Shown: positions 50,477-59,232, counted from the first letter of the stretch. The stretch is 64,000 nt of DNA from Flavobacterium aquatile LMG 4008 = ATCC 11947 (GCF_000757385.1 NZ_JRHH01000003.1:744001-808000); one strand, 5' to 3'. Notes: generated from the sequence alone by a model not told the origin. A program made the numbers and translations.

Positions 50477-51193
50477 ATGAAATTAGATATATTGGCATTT
50501 GGTGCGCATCCAGATGATGTAGAATTGGGTTGTAGCGGAACGATAGCCAAGGAAATTTCACTTGGTAAGAAAGTTGGAATTATTGACTTAACTCGAGGTG
50601 AATTGGGAACACGTGGTTCTGTTGAAATACGAAATTCAGAATCGGCGAAAGCTTCGAAAATACTTGGTGTTTCTGTAAGAGAAAATCTTGATATGCGCGA
50701 TGGTTTTTTTGTAAATGATGAAGCACATCAGATGAAAATCATTCAAATGTTGCGCAAGTATCAACCAGAAATTGTGCTTTGCAACGCCATTGTCGATAGA
50801 CATATCGATCACGGAAAAGGAAGTAAATTGGTTTCGGATGCTTGTTTTTTATCTGGTTTACGAATGATTGAAACTAGTCTTGATGGTAAAATTCAAGCTG
50901 CTTGGCGACCAAAAGTGGTGTATCATTACATCCAATGGAAAAACCTGGAACCCGATTTTGTTGTTGATATTTCAGAATTTATGGATGTCAAAATGGAATC
51001 AATTTTGGCTTACAGTTCGCAATTTTATAATCCAAATACCAACGAACCGGAGTCGCCAATAAGTTCGAAAAACTTCCTGGATAGCGTAAAATACCGCGCA
51101 CAAGATTTAGGTCGTATTGTAGGAGTAGATTATGCTGAAGGTTTTACTGTAGAAAGATATTTGACAGTCAATAGCTTAAGCGATTTGAAATAA
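50477..51193 (+). CDS. bshB1: Bacillithiol biosynthesis deacetylase BshB1
   Basis: Removes the acetyl group from N-acetylglucosaminyl-malate in bacillithiol synthesis. A 238-residue LmbE-fold zinc enzyme with A-H-P-D-D-V-E-L-G at residues 10-18 (zinc ligands H, D, D), L-T-R-G-E-L-G-T-R-G, R-x-I-D-H-G-K-G and the C-terminal Y-A-E-G-F. These match the BshB1 subgroup well. A bacillithiol pathway fits the thiol and persulfide genes at 56-59 kb. Confidence 0.95.
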   Translation: MKLDILAFGAHPDDVELGCSGTIAKEISLGKKVGIIDLTRGELGTRGSVEIRNSESAKASKILGVSVRENLDMRDGFFVNDEAHQMKIIQMLRKYQPEIVLCNAIVDRHIDHGKGSKLVSDACFLSGLRMIETSLDGKIQAAWRPKVVYHYIQWKNLEPDFVVDISEFMDVKMESILAYSSQFYNPNTNEPESPISSKNFLDSVKYRAQDLGRIVGVDYAEGFTVERYLTVNSLSDLK

Positions 51194-51220
51194 ATTTGAG
51201 ATAAATTTTTGATTTTTTTC

Positions 51221-51251
51221 TTTGCACAAGCCAAGAAAAAGTATATATTTG
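51221..51251 (+). promoter_or_regulatory. tRNA-His promoter (TTTG-N19-TATATTTG)
   Basis: TTTG at 51221-51224, a 19-base spacer, and TATATTTG at 51244-51251 match the Bacteroidota consensus exactly. Transcription would begin about 51258, ten bases before the mature tRNA. Confidence 0.8.
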
Positions 51252-51268
51252 CACTCGAATTACAAATG

Positions 51269-51342
51269 GTGATTGTAGCTCAGCTGGTTAGAGCATCGGT
51301 TTGTGGTACCGAGGGTCGCCGGTTCGAACCCGGTCATTCACC
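51269..51342 (+). tRNA. tRNA-His (anticodon GTG)
   Basis: A full cloverleaf can be drawn. The acceptor is GTGATTG/CATTCAC with one U-U mismatch (5-68), followed by TA and a D-arm with GCTCAGCTGGTTAGAGC. The anticodon arm is CGGTT-TGTGGTA-CCG with GTG, and the T-arm GCCGG-TTCGAAC-CCGGT. A G at -1 (51268) and C at position 73 are the tRNA-His identity pair. CCA is not fully encoded (C73 is followed by CA). Confidence 0.95.
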
Positions 51343-51344
51343 CA

Positions 51345-51377
51345 AAAAAAAAGTCTTGAAATTTTCAAGACTTTTTT
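51345..51377. terminator. Bidirectional terminator of tRNA-His and lpxD
   Basis: AAGTCTTGAAA and TTTTCAAGACTT pair over 11-12 bp with A and T runs, three bases after the tRNA and 23 beyond the lpxD stop. Confidence 0.9.
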
Positions 51378-51399
51378 CGTTTATATACTTTTCTATAAT

Positions 51400-52389
51400 T
51401 TATTTTGCAGCCATTCTCTTTAAAATTGCCCATTGTTTCAATGCCGATCTAGCTTCAACAGCAGGATAACCTAGCATTACTTTTCCAGCAGGAATATCGG
51501 CTGCAACTCCAGATCCAGCGCCAACAATTGCTCCGTCACCAATTGTTATATGATCTTTTATTGATGCGCTTCCGCCAATAATCACGCCGTTTCCTAAAGT
51601 AACTGAACCAGCAAGACCACTATTTCCAGCCATAATACAAAATTTACCCAATTTAGAATTGTGACCTATTTGTACCAAATTATCAATTTTACAACCATCA
51701 CCAATTATTGTAGAGCTAAATTTCCCTCTATCAACACAAGAGTTAGCTCCAATTTCTACATTATTTCCAATAACAACATTACCAATTTGCGGAATTTTAG
51801 CTAAACCTCTTTGTGGGCATGGAGAAAATCCGAAACCATCAGCACCAATGGTACAATTAGGATGTAAAATGCAATACGCACCAACATGACAACGTTCTCT
51901 TATTACCGTTCCAGACCAAATTATTGTATTTTTTCCAATAGTTACTTCATCCAAAATGGTTACATTTGGATAAATTGTGACATTTTCGGCGATAGTTACA
52001 TTTGGTCCAACATAACTTCCAGCTCCAATTTTAGTACCGGCTCCAATAGTTGCGGAAGCATCAATAACAGCCGTTGGATGGACTTCATGACTAAATTTAG
52101 GTGCGTCTGGAGCAAACATTTCAAGAACTTGGCACATTGCTAAATCGGCATTTTTAACTTTTATAAATGCTTTATTTTCGCCTGGTTCAATAGAAATGTC
52201 TTCGTTTACAATAGCGACGCAAGCTTTAGAGTCTTTCCAAAATTTTTCATATTTTTTGTTTCCTATGAAGGCAATTTCGGTTTCGCTTGCTATTTCTAGT
52301 TGTTCTGGTGCAGTTATTTTATGATTAGTTTTGCCAATAACAATGCCTTTTAAAACTTCATTTATCTCTAAAACAGTAAGTGTTTTCAT
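51400..52389 (-). CDS. lpxD: UDP-3-O-acylglucosamine N-acyltransferase
   Basis: Adds the second acyl chain in lipid A synthesis. The 329-residue protein has an N-terminal uridine-binding domain (about 1-100) and then the left-handed beta-helix of hexapeptide repeats (I-G-A-G-T-K-I-G-A-G-S-Y-V, I-G-K-N-T-I-I-W). The signature G-A-D-G-F-G-F lies near residue 187, and Q-I-G-H-N-S near 245 holds the catalytic His. Stand-alone gene. Bacteroidota can carry more than one LpxD, and which lipid A copy this is cannot be told. Confidence 0.95.
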   Translation of the reverse strand: MKTLTVLEINEVLKGIVIGKTNHKITAPEQLEIASETEIAFIGNKKYEKFWKDSKACVAIVNEDISIEPGENKAFIKVKNADLAMCQVLEMFAPDAPKFSHEVHPTAVIDASATIGAGTKIGAGSYVGPNVTIAENVTIYPNVTILDEVTIGKNTIIWSGTVIRERCHVGAYCILHPNCTIGADGFGFSPCPQRGLAKIPQIGNVVIGNNVEIGANSCVDRGKFSSTIIGDGCKIDNLVQIGHNSKLGKFCIMAGNSGLAGSVTLGNGVIIGGSASIKDHITIGDGAIVGAGSGVAADIPAGKVMLGYPAVEARSALKQWAILKRMAAK

Positions 52390-52507
52390 CGTGGGAGTTA
52401 GGTTTACGATGCCAAATATGGTAAATTGTTTTCACATTCACTAATTATTAACAAAACGCATTGTTACTTTTAAAAATATTCTAAATTTGTTTTTATAAAA
52501 TATTCCT

Positions 52508-52972
52508 ATGAAAAAAATATTCTTAATGTTAATTATACCTTTACTTTCTTTTGGACAATTTGAAAAATCAATCAAATTGAAAGTTGCAGTTATACAAAAT
52601 TTTGTGCAAAAAGGTGAAGAAGGAGAGAAGATGTATTGGCAAACCAAAGGACAAATTACTTTTGGAATTGTAAACTATACCGAAGAACAAAATCCGATAT
52701 TTAGGGATTTATTTATAAGTCAGTATAAAGAGATTGTTCCTATTTACAATAAAATGAATGAAACCAGTAATGAAGACGATAGTGCTTTATTCATTAAAAT
52801 ATTAATTAGGCAAGAAGAAGATTACAGAAAACTTTTGACAGAGGAGCAGTTAAAGAAGTATTTTGCTGCTTTAGCAGAATTTGAAAAGAGCAATCCTGAG
52901 GCCAATGATTCGTATACGTCTTTATTCTTTTCAGAAAGATTATTAAAAGAATACAAAGAACGGCTTTATTAA
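52508..52972 (+). CDS. Exported protein of unknown function
   Basis: A 154-residue protein with a signal peptide (1-17, ending F-G-Q) and an all-helical, charged mature part (for example E-E-Q-L-K-K-Y-F-A-A-L-A-E-F-E-K). No family recognised. It is convergent with the M28 peptidase gene and shares its terminator. Confidence 0.65.
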   Translation: MKKIFLMLIIPLLSFGQFEKSIKLKVAVIQNFVQKGEEGEKMYWQTKGQITFGIVNYTEEQNPIFRDLFISQYKEIVPIYNKMNETSNEDDSALFIKILIRQEEDYRKLLTEEQLKKYFAALAEFEKSNPEANDSYTSLFFSERLLKEYKERLY

Positions 52973-52978
52973 AAATAG

Positions 52979-53013
52979 AAAACGCTGTAAAATTAATTAC
53001 AGCGTTTTTTTTT
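52979..53013. terminator. Bidirectional terminator
   Basis: AAACGCTGTAA and TTACAGCGTTT pair over 11 bp around a six-base loop between two convergent genes. Confidence 0.9.
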
Positions 53014-53028
53014 GGATTTAATTTCAAA

Positions 53029-54057
53029 TTATTTTCCGTCTTTGTCAACTACTAAGCGCTTTTCTCTGTTTGCAATTTCCCAAGCTGTTGCAAAAGCCAA
53101 TCTTGTTCTTTTTTCCAAAGCATCAAATTCAATTTTGTCAACTTCATCTGTTGGCTTGTGATAATCTTCATGGGTTCCGTTGAAATAAAATACTGATGGA
53201 ATTCCGTTTTTCGCGAAATTGTAATGATCTGAACGATAGTAAAAACGATTTTTATCGGCTCTATCATTGTATTTGTAATCTAAAGCTAGACCAATATATT
53301 TTTTATTTACATCTTCACAAATGTTGTATAAATCGGTAGAAAGATAATCTGAACCAATTACATATACATAATTATTAGAATCTTTGTGGAAATCATCACG
53401 ACGTCCAATCATGTCAATATTGATATCGGCAACCGTATTTTTTAATGGAAACAATGGATTTTCTGAATAAAATCGTGAACCGTGCAAACCGTGTTCTTCA
53501 CCTGTTACATGTAAAATTAAAACTGAACGTTTAGGTCCGTTTCCTTCGCTTTTTGCTTTATGAAATGCTTGAGCGATTTCTAGCAATCCTACAGTTCCAG
53601 AACCATCATCATCGGCACCATTATAAATTTCACCATTTTTCATACCAACGTGATCATAATGAGCTGAAACTACCACAATTTCTTCTGGAAGTTCGCTACC
53701 TTCAATAAATGCCCAAATATTTTCTGAGTCACCAAGTTTTGGACTAAATCCTTTTTTCATGTATTCTGAAGGTACTTTTTGGTAGTAACTATCTGCACCT
53801 TTTGGAAACGGAATTCCATCTTTTTTATATTGATTAATCAAATAATTTCCAGCTAATTTCTGACCTTCACTACCTGTATTCCTACCTTGCATTTCATCGG
53901 AAGCAACGATGGTTAAATGGGTTTTTAATTCGGCAGCGGTAATACTATTTATATAACTTGGAACGTCAAGAGGTTTTTTGGTGGACGTTGCGGTTTTGGA
54001 ATTGGAACACGACATAATTAACATGGATAATAATCCAATTGAGATGCTTTTTTTCAT
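53029..54057 (-). CDS. M28 family metallopeptidase, lipoprotein
   Basis: A 342-residue zinc aminopeptidase-like enzyme. The start at 54057 puts the lipobox M-S-C at about residue 17, whereas the frame opening at 54087 would obscure it. Zinc ligands are visible in S-A-H-Y-D-H-V-G, N-G-A-D-D-D-G-S-G, T-G-E-E-H-G-L-H-G, I-D-M-I-G and the late F-N-G-T-H-E-D-Y-H. Probably periplasmic or outer-membrane attached, trimming peptides. Confidence 0.9.
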   Translation of the reverse strand: MKKSISIGLLSMLIMSCSNSKTATSTKKPLDVPSYINSITAAELKTHLTIVASDEMQGRNTGSEGQKLAGNYLINQYKKDGIPFPKGADSYYQKVPSEYMKKGFSPKLGDSENIWAFIEGSELPEEIVVVSAHYDHVGMKNGEIYNGADDDGSGTVGLLEIAQAFHKAKSEGNGPKRSVLILHVTGEEHGLHGSRFYSENPLFPLKNTVADINIDMIGRRDDFHKDSNNYVYVIGSDYLSTDLYNICEDVNKKYIGLALDYKYNDRADKNRFYYRSDHYNFAKNGIPSVFYFNGTHEDYHKPTDEVDKIEFDALEKRTRLAFATAWEIANREKRLVVDKDGK

Positions 54058-54153
54058 ATGTTTAAATTTTATTTTTAGACGTAACATATGTTATCGCCTT
54101 TTTAACCATTGGTATTTGCTTACGCAAACTTTTTGTTAGTGGCGATTTCATAA

Positions 54154-55302
54154 TTAATGTATATTAATAAATGCGTAAATAACTAATAAAACTGAAAGTA
54201 ATGCTATTAAAAAAATATTGATAAATAATATTATGGTACTTTTTAAAAATGAAATTGCTCTTGTTTCGCCATAAAAACGATGATGTGCCGGAAAAAAATA
54301 ATAGAACATCCAAATATAAGCAACAGCATTTATTAAAAATGAAAGCGTTGATTTTACCATGTTATCTCCAAGAAAATGCAATAAGCAATCACTAATTCCA
54401 ATCAACAAAGAGATTAAAAGTAAGAATGAAAAATAGTGTAACGTGAAAATACCGTGATCAAAATAATACCATCTTTTTTTATTGTGAAACAACCACAAAA
54501 CAAATGCAAATAATGGCATGTAAATGAATAATGCTTTTGGAAAATTATGCATAATTGATTCTAAAAACTTCTCCTTTAATTCTTCACTAGAATATTTATT
54601 ATTTATAGGAATTGTTTTTTTTGCAAACCAATATTCAACATCATTAATTTCGTCTGGATTTACTTTTCTAATGGAATCCATTTCTGAAACCGACTTGTAT
54701 TGCGAACCAAAGAAACGGTCATTATTTTTAAAAATAGCATCTTTTTTTGCTTCAGTAATATATTTAATTAAAGAATCAGCATTTTTATCTGATAAAACTC
54801 CTTTTTTTCTTAGATTTTCAATTTCTTGGACTTCTTCTTTTATTTTTGCTTTTAGAATTGAATCGTTTACTAATGAATCATTTTTTTCTAGATAATCTTC
54901 TGTTTCCTTATGATCATAGTAAGATTTTTTTGTTTCTTTTTTTGCGCCATTATCAAATTTTACGATATCATTATCTTCTTCATAATCAGGAAGTACCGCC
55001 ATCAAAAAAAACGTCACAAAACTGATGAAAATATATAATCTAACTGGCGCCAAATAAGATAAGCGTTTTCCTGACAGATATTCTTTAGTTAATGAAGCTG
55101 GTTTTAATAAAAGATTTTTTATGGTTTTCCAAAAAGCATTTTCATAATGCGTTAAATCTTCAAAAAAGTGAATGAATAAATGATGGAATGTTTTTCTAGT
55201 ATCGGTATTTTCTTGACCACAATTTGGGCAAAAACGATTATCAACTACATAATTGCAGTTGAGGCAAGTTTTATCTTTTCGTAACGGACTTTTGTGCGAC
55301 AT
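54154..55302 (-). CDS. DUF3667 domain-containing membrane protein, copy 2
   Basis: A 382-residue relative of the 25.3 kb protein. The zinc ribbon (T-C-L-N-C and R-F-C-P-N-C-G-Q) is at residues 12-30, followed by the F-E-D-L-T-H-Y-E-N-A-F-W-K-T segment and S-L-T-K-E-Y-L-S-G-K-R. The membrane region is interrupted by a long charged periplasmic or cytoplasmic loop (about residues 115-245) absent from copy 1. Function unknown. Confidence 0.85.
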   Translation of the reverse strand: MSHKSPLRKDKTCLNCNYVVDNRFCPNCGQENTDTRKTFHHLFIHFFEDLTHYENAFWKTIKNLLLKPASLTKEYLSGKRLSYLAPVRLYIFISFVTFFLMAVLPDYEEDNDIVKFDNGAKKETKKSYYDHKETEDYLEKNDSLVNDSILKAKIKEEVQEIENLRKKGVLSDKNADSLIKYITEAKKDAIFKNNDRFFGSQYKSVSEMDSIRKVNPDEINDVEYWFAKKTIPINNKYSSEELKEKFLESIMHNFPKALFIYMPLFAFVLWLFHNKKRWYYFDHGIFTLHYFSFLLLISLLIGISDCLLHFLGDNMVKSTLSFLINAVAYIWMFYYFFPAHHRFYGETRAISFLKSTIILFINIFLIALLSVLLVIYAFINIH

Positions 55303-55366
55303 AAATTATCTGGAATAATAAACCGATGTAAATCTATTAAAAATATTTTATTATTACTTTTGCTTA

Positions 55367-55402
55367 GTAACATTAGTTATTAAATTTTAAATTAGTTACA
55401 TT
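55367..55402. promoter_or_regulatory. GTAACATT/GTTACATT half-sites upstream of the DUF1801-crp operon
   Basis: AGTAACATTAGTTA (55366-55379) and AGTTACATTTA (55392-55402) carry the same core as the palindrome at 57393-57417 (AATGTAAC). This suggests that one regulator, plausibly the Crp/Fnr protein of this operon, acts at both places. Confidence 0.3.
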
Positions 55403-55426
55403 TATTTTAATATAAAATTCATTTTT

Positions 55427-55882
55427 ATGCAATCTACAGCTGCAACACCCGATCAATATTTTTCTGAATTGCCAGAAGATAGAAGAAATGCAATGGAACA
55501 ATTGCGAAAAGTTGTAACAGATAATATTCCTGCCGGATTTAAAGAAGTCATGTCTTATGGCATGTTAGGATATTGTGTTCCTCATGAAATTTATCCAAAT
55601 GGTTATCATTGTAATCCTAAAGATCCGTTGCCATTTTTTGCAATAGCATCTCAAAAAAATTCTATAAACATTTATCACATGATGATTTATGCCGATAAAG
55701 AATTACACGATTGGTTTGTTGCTGAGTATCCTAAATACTCTAAATCAAAACTTGATATGGGAAAAAGTTGCATCCGATTTAAAAAAACCGCGGATATTCC
55801 CTATGATTTAATAGGTGAATTATTAACAAAAGTTACTGTCGATCAGTGGATTGAACGCTACGAAAGCAATTTAAAAAAATAA
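55427..55882 (+). CDS. DUF1801 domain-containing protein
   Basis: A 151-residue cytosolic protein of the YdhG/YjhX-like group (DUF1801), with T-P-D-Q-Y-F-S-E-L-P-E-D-R-R, a Y-G-M-L-G-Y-C-V-P strand and F-F-A-I-A-S-Q-K-N. Structures of relatives resemble frataxin-like folds, but function is unknown. It is 3 bases ahead of the Crp/Fnr gene, so they are co-transcribed. Confidence 0.88.
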   Translation: MQSTAATPDQYFSELPEDRRNAMEQLRKVVTDNIPAGFKEVMSYGMLGYCVPHEIYPNGYHCNPKDPLPFFAIASQKNSINIYHMMIYADKELHDWFVAEYPKYSKSKLDMGKSCIRFKKTADIPYDLIGELLTKVTVDQWIERYESNLKK

Positions 55883-55885
55883 CCA

Positions 55886-56521
55886 ATGATTGATACATTA
55901 AAGGAAACCTATGGTTATCTATTTGAAGAAAAACTAATTGAAGAAATTTCACAAGTTGCCACTCTTAAGAATTTTAATGAAGGTGACGTTTTAATTGATT
56001 TTGGCGATTACATAAAAAAAATGCCTCTGTTAATTCATGGTGCTATAAAAATATTAAGAGAAGATTTTGATGAAGGCGAGTTGCTCTTGTATTTTATAGA
56101 AAAAGGCGATACTTGTGCCATGACAATGGCATGTTGCTTGGGCGATACTAAAAGCGAAATTAGAGCAGTTGCCGAGACGAACGGCCAATTAGTTATGATT
56201 CCTGTTAGTAAAATGGAAGAATGGCTTGGCAAATATAAAAGTTGGCGAAACTATGTTTTTAATAGTTATAACAATCGTTTAAAAGAAATGCTCACAGCAA
56301 TTGATAATCTAGCGTTTATGAATATGGATGAACGATTACTGAATTATTTATCAGAGAAATCAATTGTTAATAAAACCAAAGATATTAAGAGTACACATCA
56401 AGAAATTGCTTTCGATTTGCACACTTCTCGAGTAGTAGTTTCTAGATTATTAAAAGCGTTAGAAAACGAAGGTAGAATTCGTTTGCATCGTGCTTCAATT
56501 GAATTATTAAACATTAAGTAA
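55886..56521 (+). CDS. Crp/Fnr family transcriptional regulator
   Basis: A 211-residue regulator with an N-terminal cyclic-nucleotide-binding-like beta-barrel (about 20-120) and a winged HTH at about residues 160-200 (S-T-H-Q-E-I-A-F-D-L-H-T-S-R-V-V-V-S-R-L-L-K-A-L-E). There is no Fnr cysteine cluster at the N terminus, so it is not an iron-sulfur oxygen sensor. It lies between DUF1801 and the TauE/persulfide dioxygenase genes, making it the likely regulator of that sulfur module. Confidence 0.9.
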   Translation: MIDTLKETYGYLFEEKLIEEISQVATLKNFNEGDVLIDFGDYIKKMPLLIHGAIKILREDFDEGELLLYFIEKGDTCAMTMACCLGDTKSEIRAVAETNGQLVMIPVSKMEEWLGKYKSWRNYVFNSYNNRLKEMLTAIDNLAFMNMDERLLNYLSEKSIVNKTKDIKSTHQEIAFDLHTSRVVVSRLLKALENEGRIRLHRASIELLNIK

Positions 56522-56578
56522 CCTAAGTTGCACATTGTAAATTTGAATTTATCGACCTTTGTGTCAACAAAAAAATAA

Positions 56579-57382
56579 ATGGAAATTAATTATATAATTG
56601 GCTATTTTTTAGCCGTTTTAGTTGGAATAACATTGGGTTTGATAGGAAGTGGTGGTTCTATTTTATCGGTTCCAGTTTTAGTTTACATTATGGGAATAGA
56701 ACCCATTTTGGCAACAGCTTATTCATTATTTGTTGTTGGAACTACGGCTTTAGTTGGTGGTTTTCAAAAGGCAGTTCAGAAATTAGTCGATTTTAAAAAG
56801 GTTTTATTGTTTGGAGTGCCAACGATATCGGCCGTTTTTTTAACCCGAAAATTTATTGTTCCTGCTATTCCAGATGTTATTTTCACTACGCCAACTTTCA
56901 CTTTGCACAAGTCCGTTTTAATTATGGTTGTTTTTGCAGTTGTGATGATTTCGGCTTCGATAAGAATGATCAAACCAATTAAAGAGAAGATTATTAATGA
57001 TGATGCAAAACTGAATTACTTCAGAATCATTGTGCAAGGATTATTTATAGGATTAGTAGCAGGATTTGTTGGTGCTGGTGGCGGATTTTTAATAATTCCG
57101 GCATTGCTGTTTCTTGCAAAAACACCAATGAAAATGGCTGTTGGAACGTCACTTTTTATAGTCGCAATTCAATCTTTAATTGGTTTTGTTGGTGATATTC
57201 GACCAGATCAAATTATTGATTGGAAAGTGGTTTTAATTTTTACAGGATGTTCTATAATTGGTGTTTTCATTGGAAATTATTTATCAAAGAAAATCGATGG
57301 AGACAAATTGAAAACTGGTTTTGGATGGTTTGTTCTCGCTATGGGAATTTATATCCTTGTAAAAGAACTTATCTTTTCTTAA
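56579..57382 (+). CDS. TauE/SafE family anion exporter
   Basis: A 267-residue membrane protein of eight or so helices with the two related halves of the family: L-I-G-S-G-G-S-I-L-S-V-P-V-L-V near residue 21 and F-V-G-A-G-G-G-F-L-I-I-P-A-L-L near 160. It exports sulfite, thiosulfate or sulfoacetate in characterised cases. It is placed before a persulfide dioxygenase, as in sulfide-detoxification operons, so sulfite or thiosulfate export is the likely role. Confidence 0.9.
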   Translation: MEINYIIGYFLAVLVGITLGLIGSGGSILSVPVLVYIMGIEPILATAYSLFVVGTTALVGGFQKAVQKLVDFKKVLLFGVPTISAVFLTRKFIVPAIPDVIFTTPTFTLHKSVLIMVVFAVVMISASIRMIKPIKEKIINDDAKLNYFRIIVQGLFIGLVAGFVGAGGGFLIIPALLFLAKTPMKMAVGTSLFIVAIQSLIGFVGDIRPDQIIDWKVVLIFTGCSIIGVFIGNYLSKKIDGDKLKTGFGWFVLAMGIYILVKELIFS

Positions 57383-57392
57383 TCTTTTTATA

Positions 57393-57417
57393 AATGTAAC
57401 ATTTGATACGCTACATT
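57393..57417. promoter_or_regulatory. Crp/Fnr-like palindrome upstream of the persulfide dioxygenase gene
   Basis: AATGTAAC and GCTACATT, 9 bases apart, form a 25-base inverted repeat with one mismatch (AATGTARC-N9-GYTACATT). It lies 40 bases before the ATG, between TauE and the dioxygenase. Spacing and symmetry fit a Crp-family dimer site. Confidence 0.4.
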
Positions 57418-57456
57418 AATTTCAAATCGATTATTTTTACATAAAATTACAAACAG

Positions 57457-58881
57457 ATGAAAATACAACAAATATATACTGGATGTTTAGCACAAGGTGC
57501 TTACTATATTGAAAGTAATGGCGAAGTTGCTATTATTGATCCATTGCGAGAAGTACAACCGTATATTGATATTGCTTCTGCAAATAATGCTCAGATTAAA
57601 TACATTTTCGAAACTCATTTTCATGCCGATTTTGTAAGCGGTCACGTGACTTTAGCTGAAAAAACAGGAGCGCCAATCGTTTACGGACCAGAAGCCAATC
57701 CGAGTTTTAAAGCTCATGTTGCTACTGATGGCGAGGTTTTTAAATTGGGTGAAATTACTATTACTTGTCTTCACACACCTGGACATACCATGGAAAGTTC
57801 GTGTTATTTATTGAAAGATAAAGACGGAAAAGATTATGCACTTTTTAGTGGAGATACATTATTTCTTGGTGATGTCGGTCGACCAGATTTGGCTCAAAAA
57901 GCTGCACACATGACGCAAGAACAATTAGCTGGAGTTTTATTTGACAGTTTACGAACCAAAATAATGCCTCTTGCCGATGATGTAATCGTTTATCCAGCTC
58001 ACGGTGCAGGAAGTGCTTGCGGAAAAAATTTAAGTAAGGAAACCGTTGGAAGTATTGGTGAACAAAAAGCGACCAATTATGCGCTTCGTGCCAATATGAC
58101 TCGAGATGAATTTATTGCAGAAGTGACCGATGGTTTATTGCCACCACCAGCATATTTCCCTATGAATGTGAAGCTTAACAAAGAAGGTTATGCTAATGTT
58201 GAAGATATTATCAGCGAAGCAAAACCATTTGATGCAAAAACTTTTGAACTTGTTGCTAATGAAACAGAAGCATTAATTCTTGATGTTCGTCATCAAGATG
58301 ATTTTGCAAAAGGTCACATTCCGAAATCTATTTTTATTGGAATTGATGGTCAATTTGCTCCTTGGGTTGGCGCTTTAATTTTAGATATTAAACAACCAAT
58401 TTTACTTGTAACTCCAGTTGGTAAAGAACAAGAAACGATAATGCGATTGGCTAGAGTAGGTTACGACAATACAGTTGGATATCTAAAAGGCGGATTTGAA
58501 TCGTGGAAAAATGCTGGATTAGAATTTGATACAGTAACTTCGGTTTCTGCCGAAAAATTGGATGAAATTATGAAACAGTTTGAAAGTAATAATGAAAAAG
58601 CATCAGTTTTTGATGTTAGAAAACCTGGAGAATATGCTGCCGAACACATTTTAGATGTGCCATCAACACCATTAGATTTTATCAACGACCATTTGTCTGA
58701 ATTTCCAAAAGAAGATACATTTTATGTGCATTGTGCTGGAGGATATCGCTCTATGATTGCGGCTTCTATTTTAAAATCTCGTGGTTATCATAATGTAGTG
58801 GATGTTTTAGGCGGATTTTCGGCGATTAAGAAAACAGAGATTAAGACAACAAATTATGTTTGTCCATCAACTTTAAAATAA
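57457..58881 (+). CDS. Persulfide dioxygenase-rhodanese fusion (CstB/ETHE1-like)
   Basis: A 474-residue two-module enzyme. The metallo-beta-lactamase domain (about 1-240) has T-H54-F-H56-A-D58-F-V-S-G-H63 in the persulfide-dioxygenase pattern, P-G-H-T and S-G-D. Two rhodanese domains follow: the first (about 265-360) has lost the active-site Cys (L-L-V-T-P-V-G-K), while the second keeps it in H-C426-A-G-G-Y-R-S. It oxidises low-molecular-weight persulfides such as bacillithiol persulfide to sulfite and thiosulfate. Neighbouring TauE exporter and the bshB1 gene in the window support this. Confidence 0.88.
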   Translation: MKIQQIYTGCLAQGAYYIESNGEVAIIDPLREVQPYIDIASANNAQIKYIFETHFHADFVSGHVTLAEKTGAPIVYGPEANPSFKAHVATDGEVFKLGEITITCLHTPGHTMESSCYLLKDKDGKDYALFSGDTLFLGDVGRPDLAQKAAHMTQEQLAGVLFDSLRTKIMPLADDVIVYPAHGAGSACGKNLSKETVGSIGEQKATNYALRANMTRDEFIAEVTDGLLPPPAYFPMNVKLNKEGYANVEDIISEAKPFDAKTFELVANETEALILDVRHQDDFAKGHIPKSIFIGIDGQFAPWVGALILDIKQPILLVTPVGKEQETIMRLARVGYDNTVGYLKGGFESWKNAGLEFDTVTSVSAEKLDEIMKQFESNNEKASVFDVRKPGEYAAEHILDVPSTPLDFINDHLSEFPKEDTFYVHCAGGYRSMIAASILKSRGYHNVVDVLGGFSAIKKTEIKTTNYVCPSTLK

Positions 58882-58988
58882 AATTAGAAGAATATCACAA
58901 TTAAGTTAAATTTAAGAAGTTAGATAAATTATTTTTCTATATTTGATTTATTAAAGGAAATAATTATTAATTAAAACTAAGATATAAA

Positions 58989-59174
58989 ATGAAAAAAGTA
59001 ACATCAATTTTAGCTGTAGCAGCATTTTTATTTGCAATGAATGTAAATGCGCAAGAGCAAGAACCAAAAGCTAAAAAGAAAGCTAAGACAGAAAAAACAA
59101 CTTCAACAACAGATAAAAAATCTTGTTCTGAAGGTGAGAAAAAAGCGGGATGTTGTTCTAAAAAAGCAGCTTAA
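58989..59174 (+). CDS. Small lysine-rich exported peptide with a C-terminal cysteine motif
   Basis: Sixty-one residues: a signal peptide (1-21, ending V-N-A-Q), then a highly basic stretch (K-A-K-K-K-A-K-T-E-K) and K-S-C-S-E-G-E-K-K-A-G-C-C-S-K-K. Three cysteines in a 12-residue window could bind a metal or take up sulfur. No family recognised. The gene follows the persulfide dioxygenase by 107 bases and is closed by its own terminator. Confidence 0.6.
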   Translation: MKKVTSILAVAAFLFAMNVNAQEQEPKAKKKAKTEKTTSTTDKKSCSEGEKKAGCCSKKAA

Positions 59175-59204
59175 ATTTATAAATTGTAATTTCAATTTTA
59201 AAAG

Positions 59205-59232
59205 AGTGTTTGAGTAATCAAGCACTTTTTTT
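59205..59232 (+). terminator. Intrinsic terminator after the small peptide gene
   Basis: AGTGTTTG and CAAGCACT pair (one G-T) around a six-base loop followed by seven Ts. Confidence 0.75.
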
